Shown here: one piece after another, positions 35,382 through 45,155 of the stretch | Numbering within the stretch: position 1 is the first letter of the stretch | How the letters are laid out: every line of letters starts with the position of its first letter | NCBI GenBank assembly: GCA_903836465.1 | Contig: CAILRB010000054.1 | Coordinates: forward strand, 1 to 58,247 | Length of the DNA stretch: 58,247 nucleotides | Direction: 5' to 3' | Origin: an uncultured Chlorobiaceae bacterium | Lineage (GTDB): Bacteria; Bacteroidota; Chlorobiia; Chlorobiales; Chlorobiaceae | Notes under the pieces: generated by a model | Told to the model about the DNA's origin: nothing | The model's input: only the letters and a program-made list of their open reading frames with translations | The model's database searches: none | Program-made: the position numbers and the translations under genes

Positions 35382-36209
35382 CTATAATGCCCGATGAATC
35401 AGCGCTGGACCGTGCTGGACCGTACGGTAATACTGAACAGCAGGTTTGCCAAATGCCATGACATAGCCGATCAAATGGTCATCCGGAATTCCAAGCAGAT
35501 GGCGGGTGGCTGGCACAAGGTCGTTGATAGCCCATTTTGCCAGACCATTCCAAACGGTTCCTATCCCGTTGGCTTGGGCGAACAGCTCGAAGTATGAAAG
35601 TGCAATCAGGCAGTCCGGCATCGGTGATGCTACTCTCATTGGTGCAGAGGCGATCAGCAGATGAGGAGCGCCACGGAAAATGATATCAGTTTGATGTTCC
35701 TCCCATATCCGGGCAAAGTTGGCAAAGAACTCCATCCCTTGAGGCAAAGCATTTTCTTTAACCAGTTTTACCAGTCCGGCCATCACTTCCTCACGCAATT
35801 GTGCAACCTTATCCTTGCTATCCAGCACGGTGAAACAAACCTGACGTGAGTTCACTCCGGTAGGAGCGTGCCAAGCAACCTCTAAAAGCCTTTGTAAAAG
35901 TGCTGGATCAAGATTTTCATTTTTGTAGCGCCGTACAGACCGCCGACCTTTCATCAGGATCTCAAGTTTGTCAGGATCAGGGAGTCCACCGACAAGAGAG
36001 CGACTGTCTGCGGGATCTAAACTAAATATAGAGACCGATTCAGTTGGACAGATAGCCAGGCAATGCTGGCACTTGACACACCGGGCTTCTTTGTCAAGGG
36101 CAATGAAGGGATAGCCATCATCCTCCATAGAAATTATACTCGCGGGGCAATCAGCAACACACTGGCCGCAATGAATGCAGTTCTGTTCGTTAATCTTAAA
36201 ATCAAGCAT
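35382..36209 (-). CDS. ferredoxin-nitroreductase fusion protein
   Basis: A 275-residue protein. Residues 1-65 carry two [4Fe-4S] motifs (CIHCGQCVADCPASI and CVKCQHCLAICPTESV). Residues about 85-270 are an FMN-dependent nitroreductase fold (RRSVRRYKNENLDPALLQRL, EVAWHAPTGVNSRQVCFTVL, LIGYVMAFGKPAVQYYRT). The built-in ferredoxin suggests low-potential electron donation rather than NAD(P)H alone; the natural substrate is unknown. I chose ATG 36209, where the ferredoxin begins; an upstream start would add 26 residues encoded partly by a palindromic repeat. Monocistronic by position. Confidence 0.88.
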   Translation of the reverse strand: MLDFKINEQNCIHCGQCVADCPASIISMEDDGYPFIALDKEARCVKCQHCLAICPTESVSIFSLDPADSRSLVGGLPDPDKLEILMKGRRSVRRYKNENLDPALLQRLLEVAWHAPTGVNSRQVCFTVLDSKDKVAQLREEVMAGLVKLVKENALPQGMEFFANFARIWEEHQTDIIFRGAPHLLIASAPMRVASPMPDCLIALSYFELFAQANGIGTVWNGLAKWAINDLVPATRHLLGIPDDHLIGYVMAFGKPAVQYYRTVQHGPALIHRAL

Positions 36210-36250
36210 TTTTGTTACTTGTAAATTTCTGTATTTATTTTCTGAAAGAT

Positions 36251-36316
36251 GAGAATGTCGAGCCCCGGCTCGGGAGAAAAAGAGCACAAGATGCCGAGCT
36301 GGAGCTCGGCGTTCCC
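36251..36316. repeat. dispersed palindromic (REP-like) repeat, second copy with one degenerate arm
   Basis: The right arm at 36292-36316 is identical to 33794-33818. The left arm at 36251-36275 (core GTCGAGCCCCGGCTCGGGA) has diverged at several positions, yet the 66-base overall length and loop spacing are unchanged. It lies between bacterioferritin and the nitroreductase gene. Confidence 0.8.
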
Positions 36317-36372
36317 TGGTACAGGTAGAGGTTGTAAAGCTCCTGTCGCGCGATGAGAGCTATAGCAGAACA

Positions 36373-36840
36373 TTATACAAGCTTATCGACAAGATAGTTC
36401 TGGATACCCATCTGGCTAATCTGCTCAAGCTGTGCCTCAAGCCAATCAAGATGGGCCTCTTCTTCTTTGAGGATCGCGCCAAGTAGTTCCCGAGTACCAT
36501 TATCACCACACTCAACAGCAATCTTTATAGCTTCATTGTATGAGGCAACGGCATCAAGTTCAGAATTCAAATCGTTTTGGTGCTGAGCCGCAACTTCTGA
36601 ACCAATCGTAATCTTTTTAAGATTACTGACAATCGGAATTCCTTCAAAAAAAAGAATTCGGCCAATAAGCTTTTCTGCATGCCTCATTTCATCAATCGCA
36701 CGCTTTTCAGCAGCCTTGTGAATTTTTTCGTAGCCCCAGTTACTGCACATTTCAGAGTGAACCATATACTGGTTAATCGCAGTAAGCTCATCAGTAAGCA
36801 GGCTGTTAAGTTTTTCAATCATTTTAGGATTCCCCTTCAT
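36373..36840 (-). CDS. bfr: bacterioferritin
   Basis: A 155-residue ferritin-fold iron-storage protein that assembles into a 24-mer shell. The di-iron ferroxidase ligands are present: E in LLTDELTAINQYMVHSEM, E and H in KRAIDEMRHAEKLIGRILFF, E in LDAVASYNEAI and ExxH in LKEEEAHLDWLEAQL. The Met in DEMRHA corresponds to the heme-ligating Met52. AAGGAG lies 8 nt before ATG 36840. Size and motifs are normal; it oxidises Fe(II) and stores iron. Confidence 0.95.
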   Translation of the reverse strand: MKGNPKMIEKLNSLLTDELTAINQYMVHSEMCSNWGYEKIHKAAEKRAIDEMRHAEKLIGRILFFEGIPIVSNLKKITIGSEVAAQHQNDLNSELDAVASYNEAIKIAVECGDNGTRELLGAILKEEEAHLDWLEAQLEQISQMGIQNYLVDKLV

Positions 36841-36990
36841 CGTGATCTCCTTGATGTTTTGATTATTTTTATAGAAAACACAAAGCTCAACTTACATGAG
36901 TAATGTACAAAAGGAAGTTATGTGGGTGAACCCTTTTGATTAAAAATAAGCGAATTATTGGCCAGATAAGCCTATATGTGGCCAATGCTG

Positions 36991-39843
36991 TTAATGCTGG
37001 TGAGACAACAATGCATTAATTGCTAACGCCACCTCTGTCAGTTTCACCGGCTTTTTCAGGAATTGGTTGATTCCATAACAACTGGAAAGCAGTAATGGAT
37101 CAAGATCCTTGCCATAGCCAGTCATAAGGATAACCGGCATCTGAGGATTGATCTTATGCAGTTCTTCGGCAAGCTCGATTCCGGTCATTTCCGGCATAAT
37201 CAGGTCGGTAATGAGAAGATCAAATTTTTCAGGATTCTGCCTGAACAGTTCTACTGCCTCCAGCGGCAAGCTTAGCCCTTGAACGGTGAACCCGATTTTG
37301 GTGATCATTTTCGTCACCACCCGGAGTAAGGCCAGGTCGTCATCAACCAGAAGTATGCGACCATGTCCATGTCCGGGAGTTTCTTTACTTGCGGGTTTTA
37401 CAAGCTGATCATTAACGACCGGAAGATATACCCGGAATGTGGTTCCTTTGCCCTGCCTGGTCTCAACAATAATCTTCCCCTTAAAGCTTGTAATTATGCC
37501 GTGAACAACGGAAAGTCCAAGCCCGGTCCCTTTATTGACCGATTTTGTCGTAAAAAAAGGCTCAAAGATACGTTCCAGGGTAGCATCATCCATCCCAGTT
37601 CCGGTATCGGAAATGCTGAGCTGTACATACGTTTCTGCTGGAAGATCAAGATGCTGTGCCTGGAGGTCCGTTCCCGTAGTAATCTCTTTAAGCTCAATGG
37701 TCAGCGTTCCTCCGGAATCTTCCATTGCCTGGAATGCATTGGTGCAAAGATTGACAATCACCTGATGGATTTGTGCTGAATCGGCAAGAATGTTCCTGCA
37801 ACTCTTGTCAATATGCTGTTCAATGGTGATCGTGACAGGTATTGAGGGACGAAGAAGCTTCAGCGCTTCTGCAAGAACAGCTTGAACACTGACGATAGTC
37901 GGAGTACTTTCCTGCGCCCTGCTGAAGAGAAGGATTTGTGAGACAAGGCTCTGGGCACGCATGACTGCCTGACTGATTTCATTGAAATAGTCATGCAGCG
38001 ACTCCTTTTCTGTCAGCTCTAACATCCCAAGTTCAGCATAGCCGAGGATAGGAGTGAGAATGTTGTTAAGATCATGTGCAATACCGCCGGCAAGTGTTCC
38101 AATGGTTTCAAGACGCTGGGATTTGCGAAGATGCGATTCCAATTGCTGTTTTTTCTCTTCCGCCCTCTTTCGCTCAGTGATATCAAGAACTATTCCCGAA
38201 TAGCGGGATATAATCTTGCTTTCGGAATCTTTAACCGGATTTCCTTTGGACATCAGCCAGCGAACTTTTCCATCAGCATCACGAATTCGCCATATACTGT
38301 TGAACTCACCACCTGATTTTAATGCTTCCATGACAGCTTGTTCAACCTTCTCCCTGTCTTCCGGAATAATGGTTTTGAGCCAGTTTTCCAGTGAAGGCTC
38401 ACAACTTTGTGGTTTGAGTCCAAAGAGCTTCCATAATTCATCTGACCAAATATCGATATTTGAGCTCAATTCACTCTCCCAAATACCTGCATTGGTCGCA
38501 GCCATGACAAGACGCATCCGTTCATTGCTGGCAAGAAGTGCCTCCTGGAACTCCTTGCGTTCGGTAACATCATTAATGATGGAATAAAGCAGAGATCTGC
38601 CGGCAATGAAAATAGGAGCGCTGAAAACTTCAACATCGCGAACTAATCCGTCAGCACGGCAATGGCGAAAAGTAAAAAAATTACGCTTTTCCTGGCGGGC
38701 CAGCTCCATTTCTGATTGTACCTCTTGCTCTGTCAACATATTGATTTGACTGATTTTCATCTGGCAGAGCTCAGCCTGCTCCCATCCATAGAATGTTTCT
38801 GCTGCCGGATTGGCATCAACAATCCTGCCATCCTTTGGGTCAATGATCAGCATCACCGTTTGCTTGTTCTGAAACAGGCTTCTGTAGCGGGCCTCACTTT
38901 GACGCAGCTCCTCTTCAGCCAGTTCCCGTGCCTTACGGTTTCGCAACATCGTAATTCCATACGCCAAATTGTCAGCCAGAGCCGTAAGCAGTTTCGTCTC
39001 CTCAGCATTAAAAGCCTCCAGGAACGGAGAATAAATAGTTAATGCTCCAAACACGTTATCATCAGCTTTCAGCGGCACACTCTGAGCGGAAGTATAACCT
39101 CGCTTTATTGCCTCCTGGCGCCATATCGCAAATTCCGGGTCTACTAACATATTCTTGATAGAACATGGCTTGCCAGTACGAATTGCTCTTCCTGTTGGGC
39201 CTCGCCCACGCTCAACATCTGCCCAGGAGAGCAGAAGCGTTTCGAGATAACCATCCTCAAAACCGGCCTGAGCAACAGGTCGTACACTTTTTTCCTTATC
39301 ATTTTCTGCATATCCGACCCAAGCCATACGATATCCACCGGCCTCAACGACAATGCGACAGATATCACGCAATAATTCCACTTCATTATCAGCATGAAGA
39401 AGCGCCTGATTGCAATTGCTGATTGTCAAAAGGGTACGGTTCAACTTGTGAAGTTCATCCTCAGCCTCTTTTCGCTCAGTGATATCAACAACGGTACCAA
39501 CCATTCGTACAACGTTTCCATCGTTATCATGTTCAACGATGCTTCCTCTGCTTTCTATCCAGCGAATCGTGCCACTCTTCGATATCATCCTGCAGGTGAT
39601 GATCGACATCTCTTTTTTTTCCTGAAAAGAATCTTGTGTCGTAAAGAAAAATTTATGATGATCATCGGGGTGAATAATCATTTTCATAAATGCGGTGTCA
39701 AATTCCGCAGTATCGGAAGAGTAGCCGGTAAATTCCAAAAACCGTGGGCTCAGGTAAACCCGATCTGCAGGCAGATTCCAGTCCCAATACCCTTCATTTG
39801 CAGTACTCAGGATCAGTTTCAGCCTCTCCGTATCTGTATTCAT
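36991..39843 (-). CDS. PAS/GAF multi-sensor hybrid histidine kinase
   Basis: A 950-residue cytosolic sensor kinase without membrane spans. Order: PAS (about 5-125, with VVDITERKEAEDE), GAF (about 140-300, GPTGRAIRTGKPCSIKNM), PAS (about 310-430), PAS/PAC (435-565, GIVLDITERKRAEEKK), HisKA with phospho-acceptor His near 589 in GTLAGGIAHDLNNILTPILG, HATPase_c (GTGLGLSVVHGIITSFKGKI) and a C-terminal receiver with Asp near 879 in LLITDLIMPEMTG. The start at ATG 39843 has AGGA upstream. No response regulator gene adjoins, so the output partner is unknown. Confidence 0.94.
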   Translation of the reverse strand: MNTDTERLKLILSTANEGYWDWNLPADRVYLSPRFLEFTGYSSDTAEFDTAFMKMIIHPDDHHKFFFTTQDSFQEKKEMSIITCRMISKSGTIRWIESRGSIVEHDNDGNVVRMVGTVVDITERKEAEDELHKLNRTLLTISNCNQALLHADNEVELLRDICRIVVEAGGYRMAWVGYAENDKEKSVRPVAQAGFEDGYLETLLLSWADVERGRGPTGRAIRTGKPCSIKNMLVDPEFAIWRQEAIKRGYTSAQSVPLKADDNVFGALTIYSPFLEAFNAEETKLLTALADNLAYGITMLRNRKARELAEEELRQSEARYRSLFQNKQTVMLIIDPKDGRIVDANPAAETFYGWEQAELCQMKISQINMLTEQEVQSEMELARQEKRNFFTFRHCRADGLVRDVEVFSAPIFIAGRSLLYSIINDVTERKEFQEALLASNERMRLVMAATNAGIWESELSSNIDIWSDELWKLFGLKPQSCEPSLENWLKTIIPEDREKVEQAVMEALKSGGEFNSIWRIRDADGKVRWLMSKGNPVKDSESKIISRYSGIVLDITERKRAEEKKQQLESHLRKSQRLETIGTLAGGIAHDLNNILTPILGYAELGMLELTEKESLHDYFNEISQAVMRAQSLVSQILLFSRAQESTPTIVSVQAVLAEALKLLRPSIPVTITIEQHIDKSCRNILADSAQIHQVIVNLCTNAFQAMEDSGGTLTIELKEITTGTDLQAQHLDLPAETYVQLSISDTGTGMDDATLERIFEPFFTTKSVNKGTGLGLSVVHGIITSFKGKIIVETRQGKGTTFRVYLPVVNDQLVKPASKETPGHGHGRILLVDDDLALLRVVTKMITKIGFTVQGLSLPLEAVELFRQNPEKFDLLITDLIMPEMTGIELAEELHKINPQMPVILMTGYGKDLDPLLLSSCYGINQFLKKPVKLTEVALAINALLSHQH

Positions 39844-39923
39844 AGTATATCCTGACACACCTTGGTATTTCTATATCAAGTGGTTATGATTCTGCAAAGA
39901 ACAGCAACGGCAGTGAAGAAAAC

Positions 39924-42299
39924 CTACTCTATAACAAGATCAATGGTACGTCGCTGCATATCCACACTGTTCACCTTGACTTTGACCCGCTGACCTATCT
40001 GCAATCGTTTTTTGCGACGTTTTCCTACAAGGGAATAGGTCGCCTCATCGTACTCATAGTAATCATCGGTGAGGTTCCGCATATGCACCATGCCTTCAAT
40101 AGCAAAGTCAACCATTCTTACATAGATACCGTAATCGGTTGCCCCTGAAATAACTCCGGGATAAACCTTGCCGACATGGCTTGCCATATACTCAACCTGC
40201 TTGAGTTTGATCGACTCACGCTCAGCCTCAACAGCGCTCTTTTCGCGCTCGTTGGATATCTGGCAGACTGTCTGGATTTTATCGGTCAGCTCAGCAAGCC
40301 TTGCCGGAGTAATCTTGCGGCGCTTCTTGCGGAGGTTCTCATATTCAAAGAGCATACGATGAACAATCAGATCAGGATAACGCCTGATCGGAGAGGTAAA
40401 GTGCGTGTAATGTTCAAAACCAAGCCCGTAATGGCCGACATTGTCTCCGGTATAGACCGCTTTCGACATGGAGCGCAACACCAGCTCACTGACCAGAAAC
40501 TCAACATTACTACCCTTCACCTGCTGCAAGAGCTGACGAAGCACCTGTGCGGAAACAATTGGCCCCTCTTTGCCCCGGTTCAGCTTGAGGTCAAAGCCGA
40601 GCCTCTTGACAAAATTTGCAAGAATAAGCACCTTTTCCTGCTGTGGAGCGCCATGTATCCTGTAAATAACCGGCTGGGGCTCCTTCTTGTTCTCCCTGAA
40701 GGTCCTGGTCAGATATTTTGCCACCTTGCGATTGGCAAGCAGCATAAACTCCTCAATGAGACGATGACTGCCAAGACGCTCTTTTTTTATCACTTCCAGC
40801 GGTTCGCCCTTTTGGCCAAGCTTGAAACGCACCTCCTCAGTGTCAAAATCAAGCCCTCCATGTTTGAACCGTTTTTCACGCAGAATAATGCTGAGACGGT
40901 CAAGTGACTGCAGTTCAGTCACGTAGTCACCTTCACCCCGTTTCAGTATCTCCTCTACATCTTCATAGGAAAAGCGACGTTTGGAATGAATAACCGTTTT
41001 ATGGAACTCGTGCTTGCGAACTTCTCCATCCGGTGTTATCAACAAGAAAACTGAAAACGCCATCCGGTCAACGCCGGGATTGAGACTGCAGATCTGTTCA
41101 GAGAGTCTGGCCGGCAGCATGGGAATCACCCGATCGACAAGATAGACTGAGGTCGCCCGTTTCAAAGCCTCACGGTCAAGGGGAGAATTTTCAGGCACAT
41201 AGTGTGAAACATCGGCGATATGAACGCCGATTCTGTAAAGCCCGTCATCAAGAAGCTCGACTGACAAGGCGTCATCAAAATCCTTGGCATCGACAGGATC
41301 AATGGTAAAGACAACTTTGTCACGAAGATCAAGCCTGCCTTTCACCTCTTCTTCGGTAATGCCCTCACGGACAGATGCCGCAAAATCAAGCAGCGCTGTA
41401 TCAAAGGTTTCGTCAATCCCCTTGCTGCGGGCAATGGCGCTCACCTCGACGGCTGAATCGCCTGCCTTCCCAAGAATCTCCAGTACCTTTCCCTGAATCA
41501 CTCCCTCTTTGCTGAAATCAAGAGCTCCGACAAGCACTTTCTGGCCGTCGCCAGCCTTGGCAGAATTTTTTATGGAAACAATAATTTCAGGCAGCAGTTT
41601 CCGGTCATCAGGTTTAAGAACAAACCTGCGGTTTGCTTTGGTCAACGTACCGACAATCGTTGTAACACGACGGGTAATCACGTTCTGCACCGCACCTTCA
41701 CACCGCTGATGGGGAGTAGATTTCGAGGCGTAAGTCTCTGGCACCTTGGAAACCAGAACTTCGACTTCATCGCCATGAATAGAAAAGCCCATATCTCCAG
41801 CCTTGATGAAAATATCATCATCGAACCCCTCAACATCAACAAAACCATAACCATTAGGATGAGTGGAGATATGGCCAGTATAGCTTTTGGCGACGGTATA
41901 CTGCTTTTTGCCGGGAAGAGGAAAGGGCTTGGCAAGCTCAAGATGGTCTTCATAAGTGGAGGCATCTGTGCCTGACATCCCGTAACAGCGGTTGGAATCC
42001 TTATCCAGAGTCCCCTCTTCCTGCAGTTTATGCAAGACATACCAGAAACCCGGGAGCTGTTTTGATTCAGTATATCCGAGAGCTTTTGCCAGCTCTACAG
42101 ACTTGAAGCGCTCACCCTCATGATCGGCAAAAAAGGTAACAATTTCAGCCGCAAGTGAACTTTCACCCCGCCTGAAGAGAAACTCATTGATCAGAATATG
42201 ATCATTCGGTCTCACCCTCTCCCCGGTAAACTGGGACGGCTGCCGATTACTCTTATTGCCGGGGGTTTTGGATTTTCGGTTATAACGCTGTCTCGCCAC
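39924..42299 (-). CDS. rnr: ribonuclease R
   Basis: A 791-residue RNase II superfamily 3'-5' exoribonuclease that degrades structured RNA. It has an N-terminal helix-turn-helix ([20 protein letters not shown]), cold-shock domains with [20 protein letters not shown], the RNB catalytic core with Mg ligands in [20 protein letters not shown] and [40 protein letters not shown] and a C-terminal S1 domain ([20 protein letters not shown]). The basic N-terminal extension ([15 protein letters not shown]) is typical. Length is normal; conserved housekeeping gene. Confidence 0.95.
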   Translation of the reverse strand: MARQRYNRKSKTPGNKSNRQPSQFTGERVRPNDHILINEFLFRRGESSLAAEIVTFFADHEGERFKSVELAKALGYTESKQLPGFWYVLHKLQEEGTLDKDSNRCYGMSGTDASTYEDHLELAKPFPLPGKKQYTVAKSYTGHISTHPNGYGFVDVEGFDDDIFIKAGDMGFSIHGDEVEVLVSKVPETYASKSTPHQRCEGAVQNVITRRVTTIVGTLTKANRRFVLKPDDRKLLPEIIVSIKNSAKAGDGQKVLVGALDFSKEGVIQGKVLEILGKAGDSAVEVSAIARSKGIDETFDTALLDFAASVREGITEEEVKGRLDLRDKVVFTIDPVDAKDFDDALSVELLDDGLYRIGVHIADVSHYVPENSPLDREALKRATSVYLVDRVIPMLPARLSEQICSLNPGVDRMAFSVFLLITPDGEVRKHEFHKTVIHSKRRFSYEDVEEILKRGEGDYVTELQSLDRLSIILREKRFKHGGLDFDTEEVRFKLGQKGEPLEVIKKERLGSHRLIEEFMLLANRKVAKYLTRTFRENKKEPQPVIYRIHGAPQQEKVLILANFVKRLGFDLKLNRGKEGPIVSAQVLRQLLQQVKGSNVEFLVSELVLRSMSKAVYTGDNVGHYGLGFEHYTHFTSPIRRYPDLIVHRMLFEYENLRKKRRKITPARLAELTDKIQTVCQISNEREKSAVEAERESIKLKQVEYMASHVGKVYPGVISGATDYGIYVRMVDFAIEGMVHMRNLTDDYYEYDEATYSLVGKRRKKRLQIGQRVKVKVNSVDMQRRTIDLVIE

Positions 42300-42552
42300 T
42301 ACGGTATTTCATTTATATTAGAACTCTTAAAACACTACACGGTAACACGCAGAGCAAAAGACCCTGCGGCTTGAATCACGAAGACTTCAGAGGTGATTGT
42401 GCTGAAAAAGAGCATCATCACAAAACCCTTCTCTATATTATTAACATAATGAAAAGAAGCTATAAACACCTTGCACAGAAAAAAGAAAAAAAAGAAACAA
42501 CCATGATGACGACAAGAAGCAACACGGGTAACTATGGTGTTTTAAACCGTGT
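42300..42552. other. intergenic gap between RNase R and the type I secretion cluster
   Basis: I see no gene here. The part next to the rnr start must hold its promoter. AAACC-N8-GGTTT followed by AAAA at about 42543-42562 is a weak hairpin and not a convincing terminator for the secretion operon. Confidence 0.3.
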
Positions 42553-43926
42553 TTATGGTTTTGCGACGACGAGCCAACCATTCACCTCGTCGATGTCGGT
42601 TGCTGAAAGGATTCCTGCGGTTTGCTTGAGCATAAGACGATTGAGAATGTACTGATAGCGTGATTTTGCAAGATTTCTCCGGCTTGCAAAGAGCTTCTGC
42701 TGGGCATCAAGAACGTCAACATTACTGCGCAATCCTGCCTCATACCCCTTTTGGGTACCTGTCAAGGCAATTTCATGAGAGTGAACAGCCTGTTCATAAG
42801 CTTTGACCTGTTCAATGCTGCTTATAACACCATTATAATACTTTCTGGTCTCCGATTCAACCCCGTGTTCCTGCCAGTTGAGCTGTTCTCCCGCTTTCAG
42901 CCACTTTGCGTGAGCCTGACGTACCGAAGCACTGATATAGCCGCCGGTATAAACAGGCACACTCATCTGCAGGCTGATCGAGTAGGTATCGTAGATTGAA
43001 CCAATTGAATAATTGTTTTCACTCTCGGAATAGTTTCTCCCTGCAACCAGATCAATCGTTGGATATCGGGCAGCTTTCTGCTTTTCGATCTCCCTTTTTG
43101 CAATAACAATTTCCTGGCGTGCGCCAACCACTTCCGGATTGGCAGAATGAGCAAGTTCAATCCACGATTCAACATTGTTGGGCTGCGGTCGCTGAAGCAG
43201 CAGCTTCTCCGACACCACTCTGCAAAGCTGATCAGGATAGACCCCTGTAAGATTTTCGAGCTCCTGGCGACTGAACTCAACGCTGTTCGAAATGTCCACC
43301 CCCTCTGCCTGGGCATTATCGTAGCCTGCCTGGGCCTCCTCCACTTCGGTGATCGTACCAAACCCCTTGGCAAATCGTTGTTTAGCCTGCTCAAGCTGCT
43401 CCAGTGTGGCCTTTATCAGTGCTTTGCTGAAAGCAAGATTATCCTCGGCATACAAGGCGTTACAGTAGGCTTCTGTTATTCGGACAATCAGACTCGCCTC
43501 TTCTTTTCCCAGATCAACATCGCTTTTTTCTGATACGACTTTAGCCTGTTTGTAGCTGGCAAGAGTAGAAAAATTAAGCAGCGGCTGACGAACCGACACA
43601 CCATAATTGACGGTATTATAGTAATCAGGAACATGAACAAGGCCTTTAGAGGTCCACTGCGTCGCGCTGCGGCCCCGAGAGGCGTTCATACGCACATTTG
43701 GCCGAAACTGTGACTTCGCCTTGCCGATCTCCTCTTTATAGATCAGATTATCAGCTTTTGCCGAGCGAAGCCGGGCATCATATTCCACTGCCTTCTGATA
43801 CGCTGTCGTTAAATCGAGCGGAGCCGCATGAAGAGGCGACGCAGCAGCTATCACCACCAAAACTGTCATAAGCACCAAGAGCTTCATGATCGACCTGCTC
43901 ATAATGTTTAGTTCTTTGATCAACAC
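42553..43926 (-). CDS. TolC-family outer membrane protein of a type I secretion system
   Basis: About 450-457 residues with a signal peptide (SIMKLLVLMTVLVVIAAASP) and the duplicated OEP repeat of TolC proteins: LTTAYQKAVEYDARLRSAKA in the first half and IELAHSANPEVVGARQEI in the second; long coiled-coil helices form the periplasmic tunnel. It would be the outer-membrane channel for the ABC/HlyD genes upstream. The GTG at 43926 overlaps the hlyD stop by one base and follows GAGGAG; an in-frame ATG at 43902 is also possible. Confidence 0.92.
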   Translation of the reverse strand: MLIKELNIMSRSIMKLLVLMTVLVVIAAASPLHAAPLDLTTAYQKAVEYDARLRSAKADNLIYKEEIGKAKSQFRPNVRMNASRGRSATQWTSKGLVHVPDYYNTVNYGVSVRQPLLNFSTLASYKQAKVVSEKSDVDLGKEEASLIVRITEAYCNALYAEDNLAFSKALIKATLEQLEQAKQRFAKGFGTITEVEEAQAGYDNAQAEGVDISNSVEFSRQELENLTGVYPDQLCRVVSEKLLLQRPQPNNVESWIELAHSANPEVVGARQEIVIAKREIEKQKAARYPTIDLVAGRNYSESENNYSIGSIYDTYSISLQMSVPVYTGGYISASVRQAHAKWLKAGEQLNWQEHGVESETRKYYNGVISSIEQVKAYEQAVHSHEIALTGTQKGYEAGLRSNVDVLDAQQKLFASRRNLAKSRYQYILNRLMLKQTAGILSATDIDEVNGWLVVAKP

Positions 43927-45107
43927 TACTCCTCTTTCATTGAAACCGTAATTCTTTTGATCAGCGGGTCGACAAGATAGGTCAACAATGAACGTTCCCC
44001 TGTCTTGACAACAACCGTCACCGGCATTCCCGGCTGCATTTCACGTTTTCCCAGTGACTTCATCCCTTCCGGAGTCACTGAAATTCGCGCAAGATAATAT
44101 GATGCGCCAGGCTGTGCCGGATTCACCTGGGGATCAGTCACAATGTCTTTCGAAAGCGACTCAACCACTCCCTGCACAACAAGCTGGGGAGAGTGGGCGA
44201 ACGAAGAAAAGCTCACATCGACCGGCAACCCCTTATGGATGCTGTCGATAAGATGGGGCGCAACCTTGGCGTCAATAAGAAGACCTTCATGGAGTGGCAC
44301 AATATCCATCATCTTCTGGCCCGGCTGAACCACCGCTCCCACTGTCTGCACCTGCAAACCCACCACCTGCCCTGAGGCCGGAGAGCGCACCTCGGTATCG
44401 GCAAGCTCTGCGGCAAGCGCTCTGCTCTTTTCAGCATCAGCCTCCACTTCAAGCTGTACCTGCGCCAGTTGGGATGCTGTACCGCTCTTGAACTCCGCAA
44501 TCTTGAGTTCAAGCTCATGCTGCTGACTTAACGGGGCATATCCCTCCTTTACCAAAGATGAAATGCCCGCCAACTGCTCACTCAATATTTTCAGCATCGT
44601 CCGTCGTGAGTTAAAGAGCTGCCTCTGATTCTGCATATTCAGTTCCGCCATTTTGCGTTCAGGATCTTGCAACAGATCTTTATGAAAGGAGATCGAAGAG
44701 GCGCCGCTCATCTCTGCCTGCAAACGGTCTGCCGTAGCCCGCATACCGATATAGTGCTGATGAATTTCGTCATAACGCGCTCTGGCCGTCTGACTGTCGA
44801 GAGTGATGAGCACATCCCCAACATGAACGATCTGCCCCTCCCTGACTTTAACCGTCTCAATTCGGCCACCATGAAGGTTCTCCACCACTTTGCGTTTGGT
44901 CGCAATACTCACCAGCCCCTGGCATGGCACACCTTCATCAAGGGGAGCAAAACCTGCCCAGAGCAGAAATCCCCCGAATCCAACAAGCAATATCCAGATA
45001 CCAAGCCGGACAGGACTGCGGGTATCACGATACGCTTCGCCCTTCTCATCCCCTCCCTTATTGGCTGCTCCCGGCATCATCTTTGCCATGACATCACGAA
45101 TACTCAT
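43926..45107 (-). CDS. HlyD-family membrane fusion protein of a type I secretion system
   Basis: A 393-residue periplasmic adaptor (PrtE/HlyD type). A cytosolic N-terminus of about 30 residues, one transmembrane span (LGIWILLVGFGGFLLWAGF), a lipoyl/barrel-sandwich half (GGRIETVKVREGQIVHVGDV), a long coiled-coil hairpin and the second half (SPASGQVVGLQVQTVGAVVQ, PGQKMMDIVP) followed by the C-terminal beta-barrel with GMPVTVVVKTGERSLLTYLV. It links the ABC proteins to the TolC-like channel. It is 48 nt downstream of the preceding ABC gene and overlaps the next. Confidence 0.94.
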   Translation of the reverse strand: MSIRDVMAKMMPGAANKGGDEKGEAYRDTRSPVRLGIWILLVGFGGFLLWAGFAPLDEGVPCQGLVSIATKRKVVENLHGGRIETVKVREGQIVHVGDVLITLDSQTARARYDEIHQHYIGMRATADRLQAEMSGASSISFHKDLLQDPERKMAELNMQNQRQLFNSRRTMLKILSEQLAGISSLVKEGYAPLSQQHELELKIAEFKSGTASQLAQVQLEVEADAEKSRALAAELADTEVRSPASGQVVGLQVQTVGAVVQPGQKMMDIVPLHEGLLIDAKVAPHLIDSIHKGLPVDVSFSSFAHSPQLVVQGVVESLSKDIVTDPQVNPAQPGASYYLARISVTPEGMKSLGKREMQPGMPVTVVVKTGERSLLTYLVDPLIKRITVSMKEE

Positions 45108-45155
45108 TACTCTGTTTTAAACAATTGTCAAAATAAGACACTGAATCCCGGACAC

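Noticed and set aside
36210-36287. 26-residue N-terminal extension of the nitroreductase
   Set aside because: It is encoded partly by the palindromic repeat and lies before the ferredoxin domain that begins homologues; ATG 36209 is the better start.
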